Assembly: GCF_016811915.1 (NCBI RefSeq)
Contig: NZ_CP069127.1
Location: forward strand, 1,766,001 to 1,830,000
Length of the DNA stretch: 64,000 nucleotides
Reading direction: 5' to 3'
DNA from: Brevibacillus choshinensis
Lineage (GTDB): Bacteria; Bacillota; Bacilli; Brevibacillales; Brevibacillaceae
Shown here: positions 35,483-44,695 of the stretch, piece after piece
Layout: every line of letters starts with the position of its first letter
Numbering within the stretch: the stretch's first letter is position 1
The notes under the pieces: generated by a model
Databases searched by the model: none
Told to the model about the DNA's origin: nothing
The model's input: the letters and a program-made list of their open reading frames with translations, nothing else
Made by a program: the position numbers and the translations under genes

Positions 35483-35926
35483 CTATTCTTTTTTCGGTGG
35501 AGGAGCCACCCGTGCGAGCTTTTCAAAGACATGGATCATGCTTTCGAGCTCTTCATAAGTCAGATGAGACAAGTAATGCTGTAAAATTCCCTGCCTGTGT
35601 TTTTTCACCTGCTTCAAGGTGTCGCGACCGAACTCAGTGAGTCGAATGTGAACGACCCGGCGATCTGTGTCATCTCTGTCACGAAGGACAAATTCGTGCT
35701 TATCCAATCGGTCGATCATCGCCGTAATGGCACTCGGTTTGACTGCCATGGAATCTGCCAATTCTCCGACCGTACATTTTCCTTTCAGATCAAGCTGGTG
35801 AAGAATGTAAAACTGGGGCCCTGTCAATCCTAAGACGGGCTCGGACAATTGTGGGCCCAGGACTCGCATGGTAGACCGAACCGCCTCCTGCAGGCGCTCC
35901 ACGGCTTGGGTGGTATCGAGTTGCAT
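35483..35926 (-). CDS. MarR-family transcriptional regulator
   Basis: A 147-residue winged-helix regulator. The helix-turn-helix and wing read GKCTVGELADSMAVKPSAIT, then MIDRLDKHEFVLRDRDDTDRR and VHIRLTEFGRD, which is the standard MarR wing. It probably represses the DHA2 exporter and itself, with drug binding relieving repression. ATG 35926 follows TTAGGAGCTGAGG; the frame is open to 35959 but that start lacks a ribosome binding site. Confidence 0.9.
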   Translation of the reverse strand: MQLDTTQAVERLQEAVRSTMRVLGPQLSEPVLGLTGPQFYILHQLDLKGKCTVGELADSMAVKPSAITAMIDRLDKHEFVLRDRDDTDRRVVHIRLTEFGRDTLKQVKKHRQGILQHYLSHLTYEELESMIHVFEKLARVAPPPKKE

Positions 35927-35987
35927 AGCCTCAGCTCCTAATCGATTTCCTACATACATTTTCTCGCCCTAATATTTCACGAATAAA

Positions 35988-36008
35988 ATATTTAACGTCA
36001 TTAAATAT
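35988..36008. promoter_or_regulatory. Likely MarR operator
   Basis: ATATTTAA-CGTCA-TTAAATAT is an inverted repeat with perfect 8-base arms, 62 bases upstream of the marR start. Its spacing suits a MarR dimer. Confidence 0.6.
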
Positions 36009-36119
36009 ATACAGAAACGAATGGCTTGTCAACCACACATTTTCACTTTGGAGAATACCTTCGGGGTTCCCAGTGAAAACTTATATACAATGGAAGCTTT
36101 TCCAAAAAGGGGGCAAACG

Positions 36120-39100
36120 ATGAGAAAACAAATAGGCAGCATTGGGTTGGCGTTGGTTTTGCTTCCCGCGACGGCAGTGAACATTCATCCAGTGAAAGCA
36201 GGTTACGAGGCCGGTTCCTCTGCTTTTTACAATCAGGTCATGCAGGACGTACGAGAATCAAAGTGGCAATCCTTTTCAGGGAGCTTGGCTGCAGCTATTC
36301 GGAATGAAGCGCGGTCTTCTGCGGATGAATGGTCGCGAGCGAGCCATTCCTTTTTTGGTGAGAAGGTACAATCCACTTCGATGTCGACTTTGGACATGAT
36401 AGAGGCGCCAAAGGCATGGGAGGAGGCAGGTGTAAAAGGCGAGGGGATGCTAGTTTCCGTCGTGGACACCGGTGTAAATCCGAAACACCCCGATATGCCG
36501 GCGCCTCGGGATAAACGACTCGCCCAACAAAAATCAGGCTCAACGCAAAAGGTGATCCCCGGCTTTAACTGGGCGGACCGCAATCCCATTACCGTCGATG
36601 TAGGAGAATCGCAGCACGGTGTACATGTCTCCGGCATCATTGCAGCCAATGGGAAGCTGAAAGGCGTAGCGCCGGAAGCACAGATCATGAGTCAAAAGGT
36701 CTTCTCCAATTATCAGGGGGAGGTGCCCGGCCTCAGTGAGTCGATTTTATTCGCCATCAACGATTCTATCACCAAAAAGGCCGACGTGATTAACCTGAGC
36801 CTAGGTTCCTCCGCAGGCTATGTGGACGAGACGAATACGGAGCAATACGCTGTAAAGAAAGCCGTAGACAACGGAGTCATCGTGGTTGCAGCGGCCGGGA
36901 ATGATGCTTACTTTGGAAGCGACAAGGTGCGTGAGAAAAATCCGGATGTAGCGATGATCGGTTCGCCCGGATTGACACCGGATGCGTTATCTGTGGCTTC
37001 TGTCAATGCCACCACTCTGGCGGGCTACAGCTTTGGCGTTCAAGGGGTATCCGGTTTGGAGCGCGTGGTTTATTTGCATGGACATGTGGATTCCGGTCCG
37101 GTGATCACGCCTGTCTCTGCACTGCTAAAGCCCTATCAGCTAGTCTATATGGGGAAAGGCAAGAAAGAGGACTACAATGTGTCGGTAAAGGGCAAGGTCG
37201 TGCTGCTGGAACGGGGCGATATCTCGTTTGACGAGAAACTGCGGCTGGCCAAGGAAGCGGGGGCAGTCGGTGCCGTCATCTACAATAACGAATCCGGCCC
37301 TCTCTTAATCAGTGCGGAGCATTTGAAGCAGGTCCCGGCGGTGTCCGTTTTGAAGCATATGGGGGAGCAGCTGGCTCAGGCGCTGAAAAAGGGAAAGAAA
37401 GTCACGATCACGTTTGATGGACAGTACGGGCAGAATCCGATGCCGTACCCGGACGGCGGGACGATGTCCGCTTTTTCCTCGTGGGGTCCCACGCCTGATT
37501 TGCAATTCAAGCCGGAGATTTCGGCCCCAGGCGGAGGCATTTTATCGACCGTGCGTGAATCAGAGTATGCGGTAAAGAGCGGAACCTCGATGGCCACTCC
37601 TCACGTTGCAGGAGGCATGGCTTTATTGAAAGAGGCCTATCAAAAACAAGGGAGGGTGCTTCAGGGGAGGGCGCTGGTAGAGACATTGAAGGCGGCGGCT
37701 ATGAACACGGCTGAGCCCATCATTGACCCGCAGCAGGCTGTCTCTGTGCTCGCGGAAAAGGCAAAGAAAAAGATGCCGTACAGCCCCCGTGTGCAAGGGG
37801 CAGGGCTGATGCAGATCGCCAAAGCGATCAAGACTCCCGTCATCGTGACTGATCGCAAAGGAAAAGCAGGAGTGTCGTTGGGAGAAGTGGGAGCGAAAAC
37901 CGAGTTCTCCTTGTTTGTGGACAACAAGTTCGGGAAAAAGCCGATTACCTATACGCTCCAGGACGAGTTTGGCGTGCTGACGGACTTGCGCAGGAACGGC
38001 CTGAATCTGCTGACAGAGACTTCGCTTGAGGGGGCGCAGCTGCAGTTTTCCAAGCAACAGGTCACGGTAGCACCAGGGACGAAGGCAGAGGTCAAAGTGA
38101 CGCTGACCATACCAAAGGACACGGCTCGCAATCTATTTGCTGAAGGCTTCATCGCTCTATTGCCTGACGACAATGAGCTTCCCAAGCTGCGTGTTCCTTA
38201 CTACGGCTTTTACGGCGATTGGGATGAACCGCGCGTGATGGATGAACCGATGTGGAATGCAGGCAGTCAGGAAAAGCGGACGGGCATCAAGACGACCTGG
38301 TACCATGACAAGCAAAACGACAAGTGGAAATACCGCGATTATCTCGGTGTTACGGGGGTTGGGGAGGACGGCGGCGTTCAGATTGATCCGACCAAAATCG
38401 CTTTTTCACCGAATGGAGACGGTCATTACGATACGGCTGCACCGTCGATTACGTTCTTGCGCAATGCTCGCCAGGTCGTGGTGGACGTCACCGATCCTTC
38501 AGGCAAGCTGATCCGCTCTTTGACTCGGGTGGACAGAATCAGCAAATTCGATCAGTCCAAGCTGGGAACACCTTATTACTACACGGAGCGAGAGGAATGG
38601 AGCTGGGACGGTAAAACCTATTCCCCACAGAAAGGAACCTATGAAAAAGTTCCGGACGGCGCTTATCAATTTGTGATCAAAGCAAAAATCGATGGGCGAA
38701 ACGCCAACTGGCAGACCCTCACTCTGCCGATTCGCGTGGATACCAAGGCTCCGGTCATTTCAGCTTCCTTGTCAGGCAATCGTGTGCAATGGAGCAGCAG
38801 GGACAAGGACGTCCAGGGCTACATCCTGTATGTGAATGGCAAAAAAGCCGGTGGGCCATATTCCAGCAATGTGACCAGCACGCTCATCAACCAGCCAGAG
38901 AAACGAATGAGTGTCGTCGCTTACGATTTTGCAGGGAACATCAGCGTGGCGGACATTAATGGCAAAAGCGATACCGTGCCGCCGTTCGTGGAATTCCCTG
39001 ACGACCTGTTCACGTACGTGAAAGTATCCAGGCAGCCCGATGTCGCCATACGCGGGAAGGTTACGGGTGAAGACATGCTGGATCGGGTGCGTCTGTCCAT

Positions 39101-39878
39101 CAACAAGAATCCTGTAAAGGTGGAAGCGGATGGAGCCTTTGAGACGATCATGCGCCTTCCGGAAGGGCTCAATTACATCCACTACAGCGTGCAGGACATG
39201 TACGGGAATACGCGTCAGTTTACGCAACGGGTGATTGTGGATACCACCCCTCCCATTCTTCAATTCCAAAATGACGGGACGGAAGACGTCTTGTTTGATT
39301 CAGCGGCGAAGAAGGTCATGGTTCCGATCCGCTTCATGTACCAGGATCAGACGTATAAGGGCCAGGTGAGTGTCAATGGACAGATCGTCTCCAGCTTTGA
39401 AGAGGACCAATTGGAGAAGCCAGTCCAGAGGAATGCGACGCAGACGCTCTCTCTGGGGCAAGGGGAGAATCGAATCTTGCTGGAGGGCAAGGATGGCGCG
39501 GGAAATCAAAATTCTCTCGTGGTGTACGGCTACGTAGACGCCAATGCAGGCTCTGTTGTCCTGCATCACGGGGAACAACGCTACACCTATCAGGCAAGAA
39601 CGATACCGGCGCCTACAGTGACACTCGGACAAAAGCAGGTAGAGGCGAAGGCTGGCGAGTCCATCCCCATCAGCGGGAAAATGACGGGAACCGGTGCTCT
39701 TTCCATGACGGTTACCTACGGAGAAAGCAAATTTCAAGCCGACATCAACGATCGCGGAGAATTTCGGTTTGTGCTCGATCAGGTATTGGATGGCAAACAT
39801 AAACTGAGTATCCAGGCCACAGATGCTTTAGGGAGAGAAGCAAGAGCGGAAATGACGGTAAACGGGAAAAAACGGTAA
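36120..39878 (+). CDS. Large secreted subtilase (S8) with PA insert and C-terminal repeat domains
   Basis: A 1252-residue secreted protease. The signal peptide occupies about residues 1-26 (VKAGYE cleavage region). The catalytic triad is Asp116 (SVVDTGVN), His166 (QHGVHVSGIIAA, with Val where HGTH usually has Thr) and Ser490 (SGTSMATPHVAGG). A protease-associated domain is inserted near residues 330-430 (VLLERGDISFDEKLRLAKEAGAVGAV in outline). After the catalytic domain come an Fn3-like domain and several Ig-like modules. The plan resembles Vpr, lactocepin and C5a peptidases. I see no LPXTG or SLH anchor. The start has AAAGGGGGC upstream. Confidence 0.93.
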   Translation: MRKQIGSIGLALVLLPATAVNIHPVKAGYEAGSSAFYNQVMQDVRESKWQSFSGSLAAAIRNEARSSADEWSRASHSFFGEKVQSTSMSTLDMIEAPKAWEEAGVKGEGMLVSVVDTGVNPKHPDMPAPRDKRLAQQKSGSTQKVIPGFNWADRNPITVDVGESQHGVHVSGIIAANGKLKGVAPEAQIMSQKVFSNYQGEVPGLSESILFAINDSITKKADVINLSLGSSAGYVDETNTEQYAVKKAVDNGVIVVAAAGNDAYFGSDKVREKNPDVAMIGSPGLTPDALSVASVNATTLAGYSFGVQGVSGLERVVYLHGHVDSGPVITPVSALLKPYQLVYMGKGKKEDYNVSVKGKVVLLERGDISFDEKLRLAKEAGAVGAVIYNNESGPLLISAEHLKQVPAVSVLKHMGEQLAQALKKGKKVTITFDGQYGQNPMPYPDGGTMSAFSSWGPTPDLQFKPEISAPGGGILSTVRESEYAVKSGTSMATPHVAGGMALLKEAYQKQGRVLQGRALVETLKAAAMNTAEPIIDPQQAVSVLAEKAKKKMPYSPRVQGAGLMQIAKAIKTPVIVTDRKGKAGVSLGEVGAKTEFSLFVDNKFGKKPITYTLQDEFGVLTDLRRNGLNLLTETSLEGAQLQFSKQQVTVAPGTKAEVKVTLTIPKDTARNLFAEGFIALLPDDNELPKLRVPYYGFYGDWDEPRVMDEPMWNAGSQEKRTGIKTTWYHDKQNDKWKYRDYLGVTGVGEDGGVQIDPTKIAFSPNGDGHYDTAAPSITFLRNARQVVVDVTDPSGKLIRSLTRVDRISKFDQSKLGTPYYYTEREEWSWDGKTYSPQKGTYEKVPDGAYQFVIKAKIDGRNANWQTLTLPIRVDTKAPVISASLSGNRVQWSSRDKDVQGYILYVNGKKAGGPYSSNVTSTLINQPEKRMSVVAYDFAGNISVADINGKSDTVPPFVEFPDDLFTYVKVSRQPDVAIRGKVTGEDMLDRVRLSINKNPVKVEADGAFETIMRLPEGLNYIHYSVQDMYGNTRQFTQRVIVDTTPPILQFQNDGTEDVLFDSAAKKVMVPIRFMYQDQTYKGQVSVNGQIVSSFEEDQLEKPVQRNATQTLSLGQGENRILLEGKDGAGNQNSLVVYGYVDANAGSVVLHHGEQRYTYQARTIPAPTVTLGQKQVEAKAGESIPISGKMTGTGALSMTVTYGESKFQADINDRGEFRFVLDQVLDGKHKLSIQATDALGREARAEMTVNGKKR

Positions 39879-39883
39879 TGAAA

Positions 39884-39924
39884 AACACCCGGGGTAGCGT
39901 GGCAGCGCTAGTCCGGGTGTTCAA
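39884..39924 (+). terminator. Hairpin after the subtilase gene
   Basis: AACACCCGG pairs with CCGGGTGTT, with an inner AGCG/CGCT stem. The T tract is short, so it may be a leaky terminator. Confidence 0.55.
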
Positions 39925-39943
39925 TTGCACGGAGGAAAAAATC

Positions 39944-40339
39944 ATGTTTTATCACGGGATAAAATGGGAATATGTGTGTAGGGAGTTTCCGTTGCTCTCG
40001 CCAAGACGCACAGTAAAAAACAAAAAGCAGGAGCAATTGCTTGATCGGCTGCATTTGCTGCAACAGTTTGGCTTGGAACCCATTCATTTATTGGAATCCG
40101 ACGAGAGTTATCCACCCTCCCGCTGCATTCAAGAATGCCTGGCGTTTGGAGATACCGTGTTCGCCTTTGATCGGCTCAGTCTCCCGATGTGGCAATTAAG
40201 CAGTCATGAGGTAGGGGTGGAGGTGCTGGATTTACGCACTTCCGTGTATATTTTCACGATCGCTCCTGAGGCGAAAGTCGAGGTGCTTTTTCCCGGTATT
40301 CCTGGTTACCGTGACCAAATTCCTACAAAGTTTTTGTGA
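39944..40339 (+). CDS. Hypothetical protein
   Basis: A 131-residue soluble protein with no family I recognise. GGAGG at 39931-39935 is nine bases before the ATG at 39944. The body has LDRLHLLQQFGLEPIHLLES and a later hydrophobic beta-rich part (GVEVLDLRTSVYIFTIAP). It lies between the subtilase and cheX, with little space to the latter, so co-transcription with cheX is possible. Confidence 0.6.
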   Translation: MFYHGIKWEYVCREFPLLSPRRTVKNKKQEQLLDRLHLLQQFGLEPIHLLESDESYPPSRCIQECLAFGDTVFAFDRLSLPMWQLSSHEVGVEVLDLRTSVYIFTIAPEAKVEVLFPGIPGYRDQIPTKFL

Positions 40340-40418
40340 GACTCTTGCTTCTGCCAAAAATCGACATTATGATAAGGCTATTACAGAGATAATTGCCCGG
40401 GAAAGGAAGATAGCTCAG

Positions 40419-40880
40419 ATGAAAGACCATGATTTCTTGGATCCATTTCTTGAATCAGCTTCGTCCGTGATTCAGCAAGTCTGCAATGTCGGCATATCTC
40501 GTGGAGAAATGGCTGAAAAGGACTGGGTTTATACGGAAAACCACACTTGGATTCGAATTGGTATGACAGGCCAATTGCAGGGAACCGTATTTTTTGGGCT
40601 CCAGGAAGAGTTGGCTTTGCGCATCGTTTCCGCCATGATGGGAGGTTTCCCCATTCAGGAAATGGATGAGATGGGGAAGAGTGCGATATCTGAACTAGGC
40701 AACATGATTTCCGGGAATGCTAGCACGATCCTATCCAGTCGGGGAGTGACTGTTGATATTACTCCGCCGCTCTTTTTATTGCAGCAAGAGATGCAAAAAA
40801 TAACGGGAACCGCACTTTCGGCTCCGCTCGATCTGCACGATATGGGGCGGATGGAAATTCAAATGGTGGTAGTAGAATAG
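40419..40880 (+). CDS. cheX: Chemotaxis phosphatase CheX-like protein
   Basis: A 153-residue CheX/CheC-family protein. The phosphatase consensus is in AISELGNMISGNAS (E-x2-N), typical of the CheX phosphatase helix. The flanking GLQEELALRIVSAMMGG and C-terminal beta strands also fit. It dephosphorylates CheY-P or a similar receiver. The ATG at 40419 follows AAAGGAAG by 11 bases; the longer frame from 40311 overlaps the preceding gene. No other chemotaxis gene is near, so it works in trans. Confidence 0.82.
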   Translation: MKDHDFLDPFLESASSVIQQVCNVGISRGEMAEKDWVYTENHTWIRIGMTGQLQGTVFFGLQEELALRIVSAMMGGFPIQEMDEMGKSAISELGNMISGNASTILSSRGVTVDITPPLFLLQQEMQKITGTALSAPLDLHDMGRMEIQMVVVE

Positions 40881-40904
40881 GACGGCAAATGGCCGTCTTT
40901 TTTT
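40881..40904 (+). terminator. Intrinsic terminator after cheX
   Basis: GACGGC pairs with GCCGTC across a five-base loop, followed by seven T, directly after the stop codon. Confidence 0.8.
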
Positions 40905-41098
40905 GTTATCCGAGTCATCCTCTTTTACTGTGATACTCAGCGAATGGTAGTGGCCCTATTATCGAGAATCTGGAAGAGGGAAGCCGTGTTGGAGAGCGGC
41001 CGTTATCTGAAATATAAAAAAACATAAAATATTTTTGATTGTCTGGATGAATTTTTTTAGATAGTGTATTGTTGGAAATAGCAAGGGGGTATGAATGC

Positions 41099-41962
41099 TT
41101 GTCATATGTGAAACAACTGCTGGGGATGTTTTTCCTGGTCATCGCCGTCTGTGGCGGGCCGTTCATGCTGTATACCGTGAAAGAAGAAATCGTGTTCGCC
41201 CCGGAGAATGTCGTGGTGCGGACCGTATACCTGCTTCAGCAGATTGGCGGGGGCTCTCTCGGAACCTACTATTTGGGAGAAAATGAGAGAAGCATTGCCG
41301 AAGATATTGTTCCTTTTGCTGTGAGTACGTTCGAGCTCCTCTTTTCCAGTGTGCTCATCGCGGTGGTCGCGAGTCTCGTGTTTGGTCTGTTCCTGCAGCG
41401 GTTCGGGGTGGTTCGCCATTTCCAAAAGGTATTGAATCTGGTCGCGACGATTCCTGATTTTATTCTGATTTTTGTGGCGATTCTAGCGGCGATCGGATTT
41501 TACAAGCTGACCAACATCCGGATTATCACTCTTTCCCCGACGAGCGACGCGGATAACAACTGGTTTCCGATGACGCTCTTGGCGATTGGCCCCACAATCT
41601 TTCTCATGAAGGTCATCAGTCTGAAATACACGCAGATCGGCGGAGAGGATTACATCAAGACAGCGCTGGCCAAAGGCATGGGGATCTGGCATGTCCTGAT
41701 CCATCACGTGTACAAAAACATCAAGCCGTTTTTGCTCGCTGACCTGAAAAAGACGATTGCCATTACGGTGGCCAACTTGTTCATTGTAGAGTATTTGCTC
41801 AACGTAGTCGGGCTGACCCGATTTATTTTCAGTAAAAGCGGGGGCTATCAGTTCAACGCGGCGGTCATGGGGCTCTTGGGGATCATTTTGCTGTCCATTC
41901 TCGTCTATCTCCTGATTCGTTTCATTTTGTACATGTTCGAACGTGCGGTCGTTTATAAATAG
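41099..41962 (+). CDS. Oligopeptide-type ABC permease, first subunit
   Basis: A 287-residue permease of the DppB/OppB-type binding-protein-dependent family (BPD_transp_1). It has about six helices and an EAA-loop region GGEDYIKTALAKGMG-IWHVLIHHVYKN. TTG at 41099 follows AAGGGGG by nine bases and gives MSYVKQLLGMFFLVIAV; the frame is open from 41069. It is paired with a DppC/OppC-type permease 34 bases downstream. No substrate-binding protein or ATPase gene adjoins, so it must borrow them from elsewhere. Confidence 0.8.
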   Translation: MSYVKQLLGMFFLVIAVCGGPFMLYTVKEEIVFAPENVVVRTVYLLQQIGGGSLGTYYLGENERSIAEDIVPFAVSTFELLFSSVLIAVVASLVFGLFLQRFGVVRHFQKVLNLVATIPDFILIFVAILAAIGFYKLTNIRIITLSPTSDADNNWFPMTLLAIGPTIFLMKVISLKYTQIGGEDYIKTALAKGMGIWHVLIHHVYKNIKPFLLADLKKTIAITVANLFIVEYLLNVVGLTRFIFSKSGGYQFNAAVMGLLGIILLSILVYLLIRFILYMFERAVVYK

Positions 41963-41996
41963 GCATTACTTTTATTGTCATGAGTGAGGTTGTCTT

Positions 41997-42920
41997 ATGC
42001 AGAAACGAATGAATTGGTCATTATGGATTGGCTCGATCCTGGTAATAATCCTGGTCATCACCGGAGTAGTGGGCCCATCCATCGCTCCCTACGAGCTGGA
42101 TTTTCAAGAAAAGCTGCGCAATGAGGTAGTAAACGGCAAGACGGTCATTACTTCCCCTCCGCTGCCCCCCTCGGATGAACACATTTTTGGGACGGACAAG
42201 TGGGGGTACGATATGCTGACCCTCTTGCTGCACGGCGCACCCTATACGGTTTTCGTGACGCTGGCAGTGGCCCTCGTCCGTTTGCTCATCGGTACCGTCA
42301 TCGGCTTGTATATCGGTGTGCAGGACAAGCCGCAGCGCTGGTGGGTGGCGATTGAAAATGCATGGAGCTACATGCCCATTTTCATTCCTGTCTACTTCCT
42401 CCTCAAAGGTGTGAGCATCAATCCGCTCATGCCCACCTCGACGCTTGTCGCACTGTTTATCGGTGTGGTCGCTGTGTTGGGAGCTCCGAGTGTCGCTTCG
42501 TCTATACGGCAAAAGACGGAGCAGATCAAGGAGACCCAGTATGTACTGGCTGCGACCTCCTTGGGAGCGGGGCGTGAGCAGATCATCTTCCGCCACATTT
42601 TGCCTCATCTAAAAGAACAGCTGATCATCATCTTGGTGACAGAAATGGTCGCGATCATGACCTTGATGGGGCTTTTAGGGATGTTCGACCTGTTTGTGGG
42701 CGGCACGAAAATGACCATGGACCCTGTGCTGTACCATTCCATCACTCACGAATGGGCAGGTTTGCTTGGTTCGTATCGCGGGTTTGTTTACAGCAACTAT
42801 ACATGGATCTTCCTGACGCCATTGGTAGCGTTTGTCTGGGCGATCGGTTCCTTCACCTTACTTGCGAAAGGACTCCGGGAAAAATTCGAGCAGACCTACC
42901 ATCGCACGCCTTTCATTTAA
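41997..42920 (+). CDS. Oligopeptide-type ABC permease, second subunit
   Basis: A 307-residue DppC/OppC-like permease. After the first helix it has the long extracytoplasmic segment with PPSDEHIFGTDKWGYDML, which closely matches the OppC consensus (LGTDxxGRDVL). The EAA loop is LAATSLGAGREQIIFRHILPH. It pairs with the preceding permease as a heterodimer for peptide or related ligands. GTGAGGTTG is the probable ribosome binding site. Confidence 0.83.
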   Translation: MQKRMNWSLWIGSILVIILVITGVVGPSIAPYELDFQEKLRNEVVNGKTVITSPPLPPSDEHIFGTDKWGYDMLTLLLHGAPYTVFVTLAVALVRLLIGTVIGLYIGVQDKPQRWWVAIENAWSYMPIFIPVYFLLKGVSINPLMPTSTLVALFIGVVAVLGAPSVASSIRQKTEQIKETQYVLAATSLGAGREQIIFRHILPHLKEQLIIILVTEMVAIMTLMGLLGMFDLFVGGTKMTMDPVLYHSITHEWAGLLGSYRGFVYSNYTWIFLTPLVAFVWAIGSFTLLAKGLREKFEQTYHRTPFI

Positions 42921-42925
42921 AGGGA

Positions 42926-42965
42926 ACGCCCCTGATCCTCCACGGATGAGGGGCGCTTTTTTATT
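42926..42965 (+). terminator. Intrinsic terminator after the permease pair
   Basis: ACGCCCCT and AGGGGCGC form the stem with inner ATCC/GGAT pairs, followed by a T run. Confidence 0.8.
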
Positions 42966-43311
42966 CAGACAAGAATGGCAGAGTATGCAAATCGGTGGTT
43001 AAACAAGGGTGAAATTATGTGTAAAAGATCGGGAGCAGTACAGGTGTCACGTGAATAGACTGAAGTGTCGGGGGCGGTGTTGGCCTTGGGTTCCGACGCC
43101 AGATCCTGATATACTGGCGGCCATCGTCGTCCTGGCATGCAACGTGTTCGCGGCGCCTGCCGAACTTTTTCCCAAAACGGTACTTGTACGATTCCAAGGC
43201 TCGAAACATGGTTCTCGAAAATGAGTCAGCAGAGAAGTAGGTGTTCGGAACCCATTGCCCATTTTTTGAATAGGATGTATGGCAAAAGCCTAAAATCCTT
43301 GAAATTCCGGC
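42966..43311. other. Intergenic region without a recognised gene
   Basis: Between the permease terminator and the gerE promoter I see no supported gene. A 71-codon frame on the + strand and a 102-codon frame on the - strand overlap each other, have no ribosome binding site and resemble nothing known to me. Confidence 0.5.
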
Positions 43312-43339
43312 ACCATCACCCACCCCCCATCATAGGATA
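43312..43339 (+). promoter_or_regulatory. Sigma-K-like promoter for gerE
   Basis: ACC (43312-43314), a 16-base spacer and CATAGGATA (43331-43339) match the sigma-K consensus AC-N16/17-CATANNNTA. In B. subtilis gerE is a sigma-K-dependent late mother-cell gene, so a match here is expected. Confidence 0.65.
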
Positions 43340-43399
43340 AGGTGACTCTGTAATCCCTCAACCTTGTTCCTGTAGAGCCCACAAGGAGGGGTGGCACGA

Positions 43400-43621
43400 T
43401 TGAAGGGTAGCGACCAAACCAAGCCGTTGTTAACGAATCGCGAAAGAGAAGTGTTTGAACTCTTGGTCCAAGATAAGACAACCAAAGAGATTGCCGGACA
43501 ACTCTTCATCAGCGAAAAGACTGTACGCAATCACATTAGCAATGTCATGCAAAAATTAGGTGTCAAAGGTCGATCTCAGGCAGTAGTCGAACTCGTTCGA
43601 CTTGGTGAACTAGAGATTTGA
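43400..43621 (+). CDS. gerE: Spore coat regulator GerE
   Basis: A 73-residue stand-alone LuxR-type helix-turn-helix protein. The domain reads LLTNREREVFELLVQDKTT, KEIAGQLFISEKTVRNHISN and VMQKLGVKGRSQAVVEL, nearly identical to the B. subtilis GerE pattern. It activates and represses late sigma-K coat and germination genes in the mother cell. TTG 43400 follows AAGGAGGGG by nine bases and gives the GerE-like start MKGSDQTKPLLT; a GTG at 43391 overlaps the ribosome binding site. Confidence 0.93.
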   Translation: MKGSDQTKPLLTNREREVFELLVQDKTTKEIAGQLFISEKTVRNHISNVMQKLGVKGRSQAVVELVRLGELEI

Positions 43622-43636
43622 ACCCAGTCCACCCAG

Positions 43637-43677
43637 CCTCCCTTTTCTTCCCATGGTCGGAAGGGAGGGTTTTTTTA
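43637..43677 (+). terminator. Intrinsic terminator after gerE
   Basis: CCTCCCTT pairs with AAGGGAGG across a 16-base loop and is followed by a long T run. Confidence 0.8.
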
Positions 43678-43682
43678 TTTCT

Positions 43683-44519
43683 TCACACATCAGGTACTTT
43701 TACATAGCGCCCATAATCGGGAACAGCGACTCGGTCAAAATCACGAACCAGTTTATCCAAGCCAGGCGAGAGCATTTCGCCGGACAAGGGGAGACCATGC
43801 CCTGTAATCGCTACAGCTGGCTTTACCTCTGCGAGCTTCCGAACGGATTCCCGAGCGGCTTCCCAATCCGTCGTTAAGTATCGGGGAGGCCCGCTCAGCT
43901 CCTGGGTTTGGGTAACGACCTTGAACAAGGAATCTTGTCTGACGTTAATGAAAGCATCTCCGGCAACCAGTGAGCGGTCAGACTCGCGGAAAAAGGATAC
44001 ATGACCCGGGGAGTGGCCAGGAGTGTGAATCCAGCGCCATTCTGGCAATCCCGGAATGCTGCCGTCTGAAGGAAGCTTTTGCAAATGCTGCCCGACGTCG
44101 ATGGCTTCGTTTGGAAAGAGGGGGGACAGCTTGGCTACCATTCCTCCTTCCACCGTAGGGTCTGGCTCTGGGTAGTTGGATTGTCCCGTCAGGTAAGGGA
44201 ACTCCAGCTCGTGCGCATAAACAGGTACATCCCAATGCGCTGCCAAATCAAGCAATGCGCCCACGTGATCGAAGTGGCCATGGGTGAGAAGAATGGCGGA
44301 AGGTGGACGGTTGGCTCCAAATCTTGCTTCGGCCGCCGCGAGAATTTCGTTCGTGGATTTTGGCATGCCTGCATCAACCAGGACCCATCCATCTGTTCCA
44401 TCTACATGACCGATGAAGCAGACGTTGACGACTTGGATGCAATAACAGTACAGATCCGGGGTCACATTTTGTCCCACACCGCTCGAGACCGAAGTGACCG
44501 GAATATATGAACGCTCCAT
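43683..44519 (-). CDS. MBL-fold metallo-hydrolase
   Basis: A 278-residue metallo-beta-lactamase-fold enzyme. The zinc motif is LLTHGHFDHVGALLDL (HxHxDH), the second metal histidine is in IHTPGHSPGHVSFF, the third metal region has LVAGDAFIN and the last is AITGHGLPLSGE. It belongs to the glyoxalase II/AHL-lactonase-like superfamily; the substrate is unknown. The start at 44519 has CAGGAGGTCAG upstream; the frame is open to 44546 without support. Confidence 0.88.
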   Translation of the reverse strand: MERSYIPVTSVSSGVGQNVTPDLYCYCIQVVNVCFIGHVDGTDGWVLVDAGMPKSTNEILAAAEARFGANRPPSAILLTHGHFDHVGALLDLAAHWDVPVYAHELEFPYLTGQSNYPEPDPTVEGGMVAKLSPLFPNEAIDVGQHLQKLPSDGSIPGLPEWRWIHTPGHSPGHVSFFRESDRSLVAGDAFINVRQDSLFKVVTQTQELSGPPRYLTTDWEAARESVRKLAEVKPAVAITGHGLPLSGEMLSPGLDKLVRDFDRVAVPDYGRYVKVPDV

Positions 44520-44695
44520 GCTCTGACCTCCTGACAAATCTTTCATGTACTCCGTTACTGTTTGCCAAGATAGGCGGAAATATGTCGAAATCCTGTCATG
44601 CCGGGCTTCGAAAAGCGGCTACCAAACCGAAGCGAGGGGAACATTGAAAGAGGGAAGGGAAGCGTCCCTATTTTGTCATAGCAAGGAGCTGCCTG

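Noticed and set aside
43009-43323. Overlapping frames of 71 (+) and 102 (-) codons upstream of gerE
   Set aside because: Neither has a ribosome binding site or a recognisable motif, and they overlap each other.
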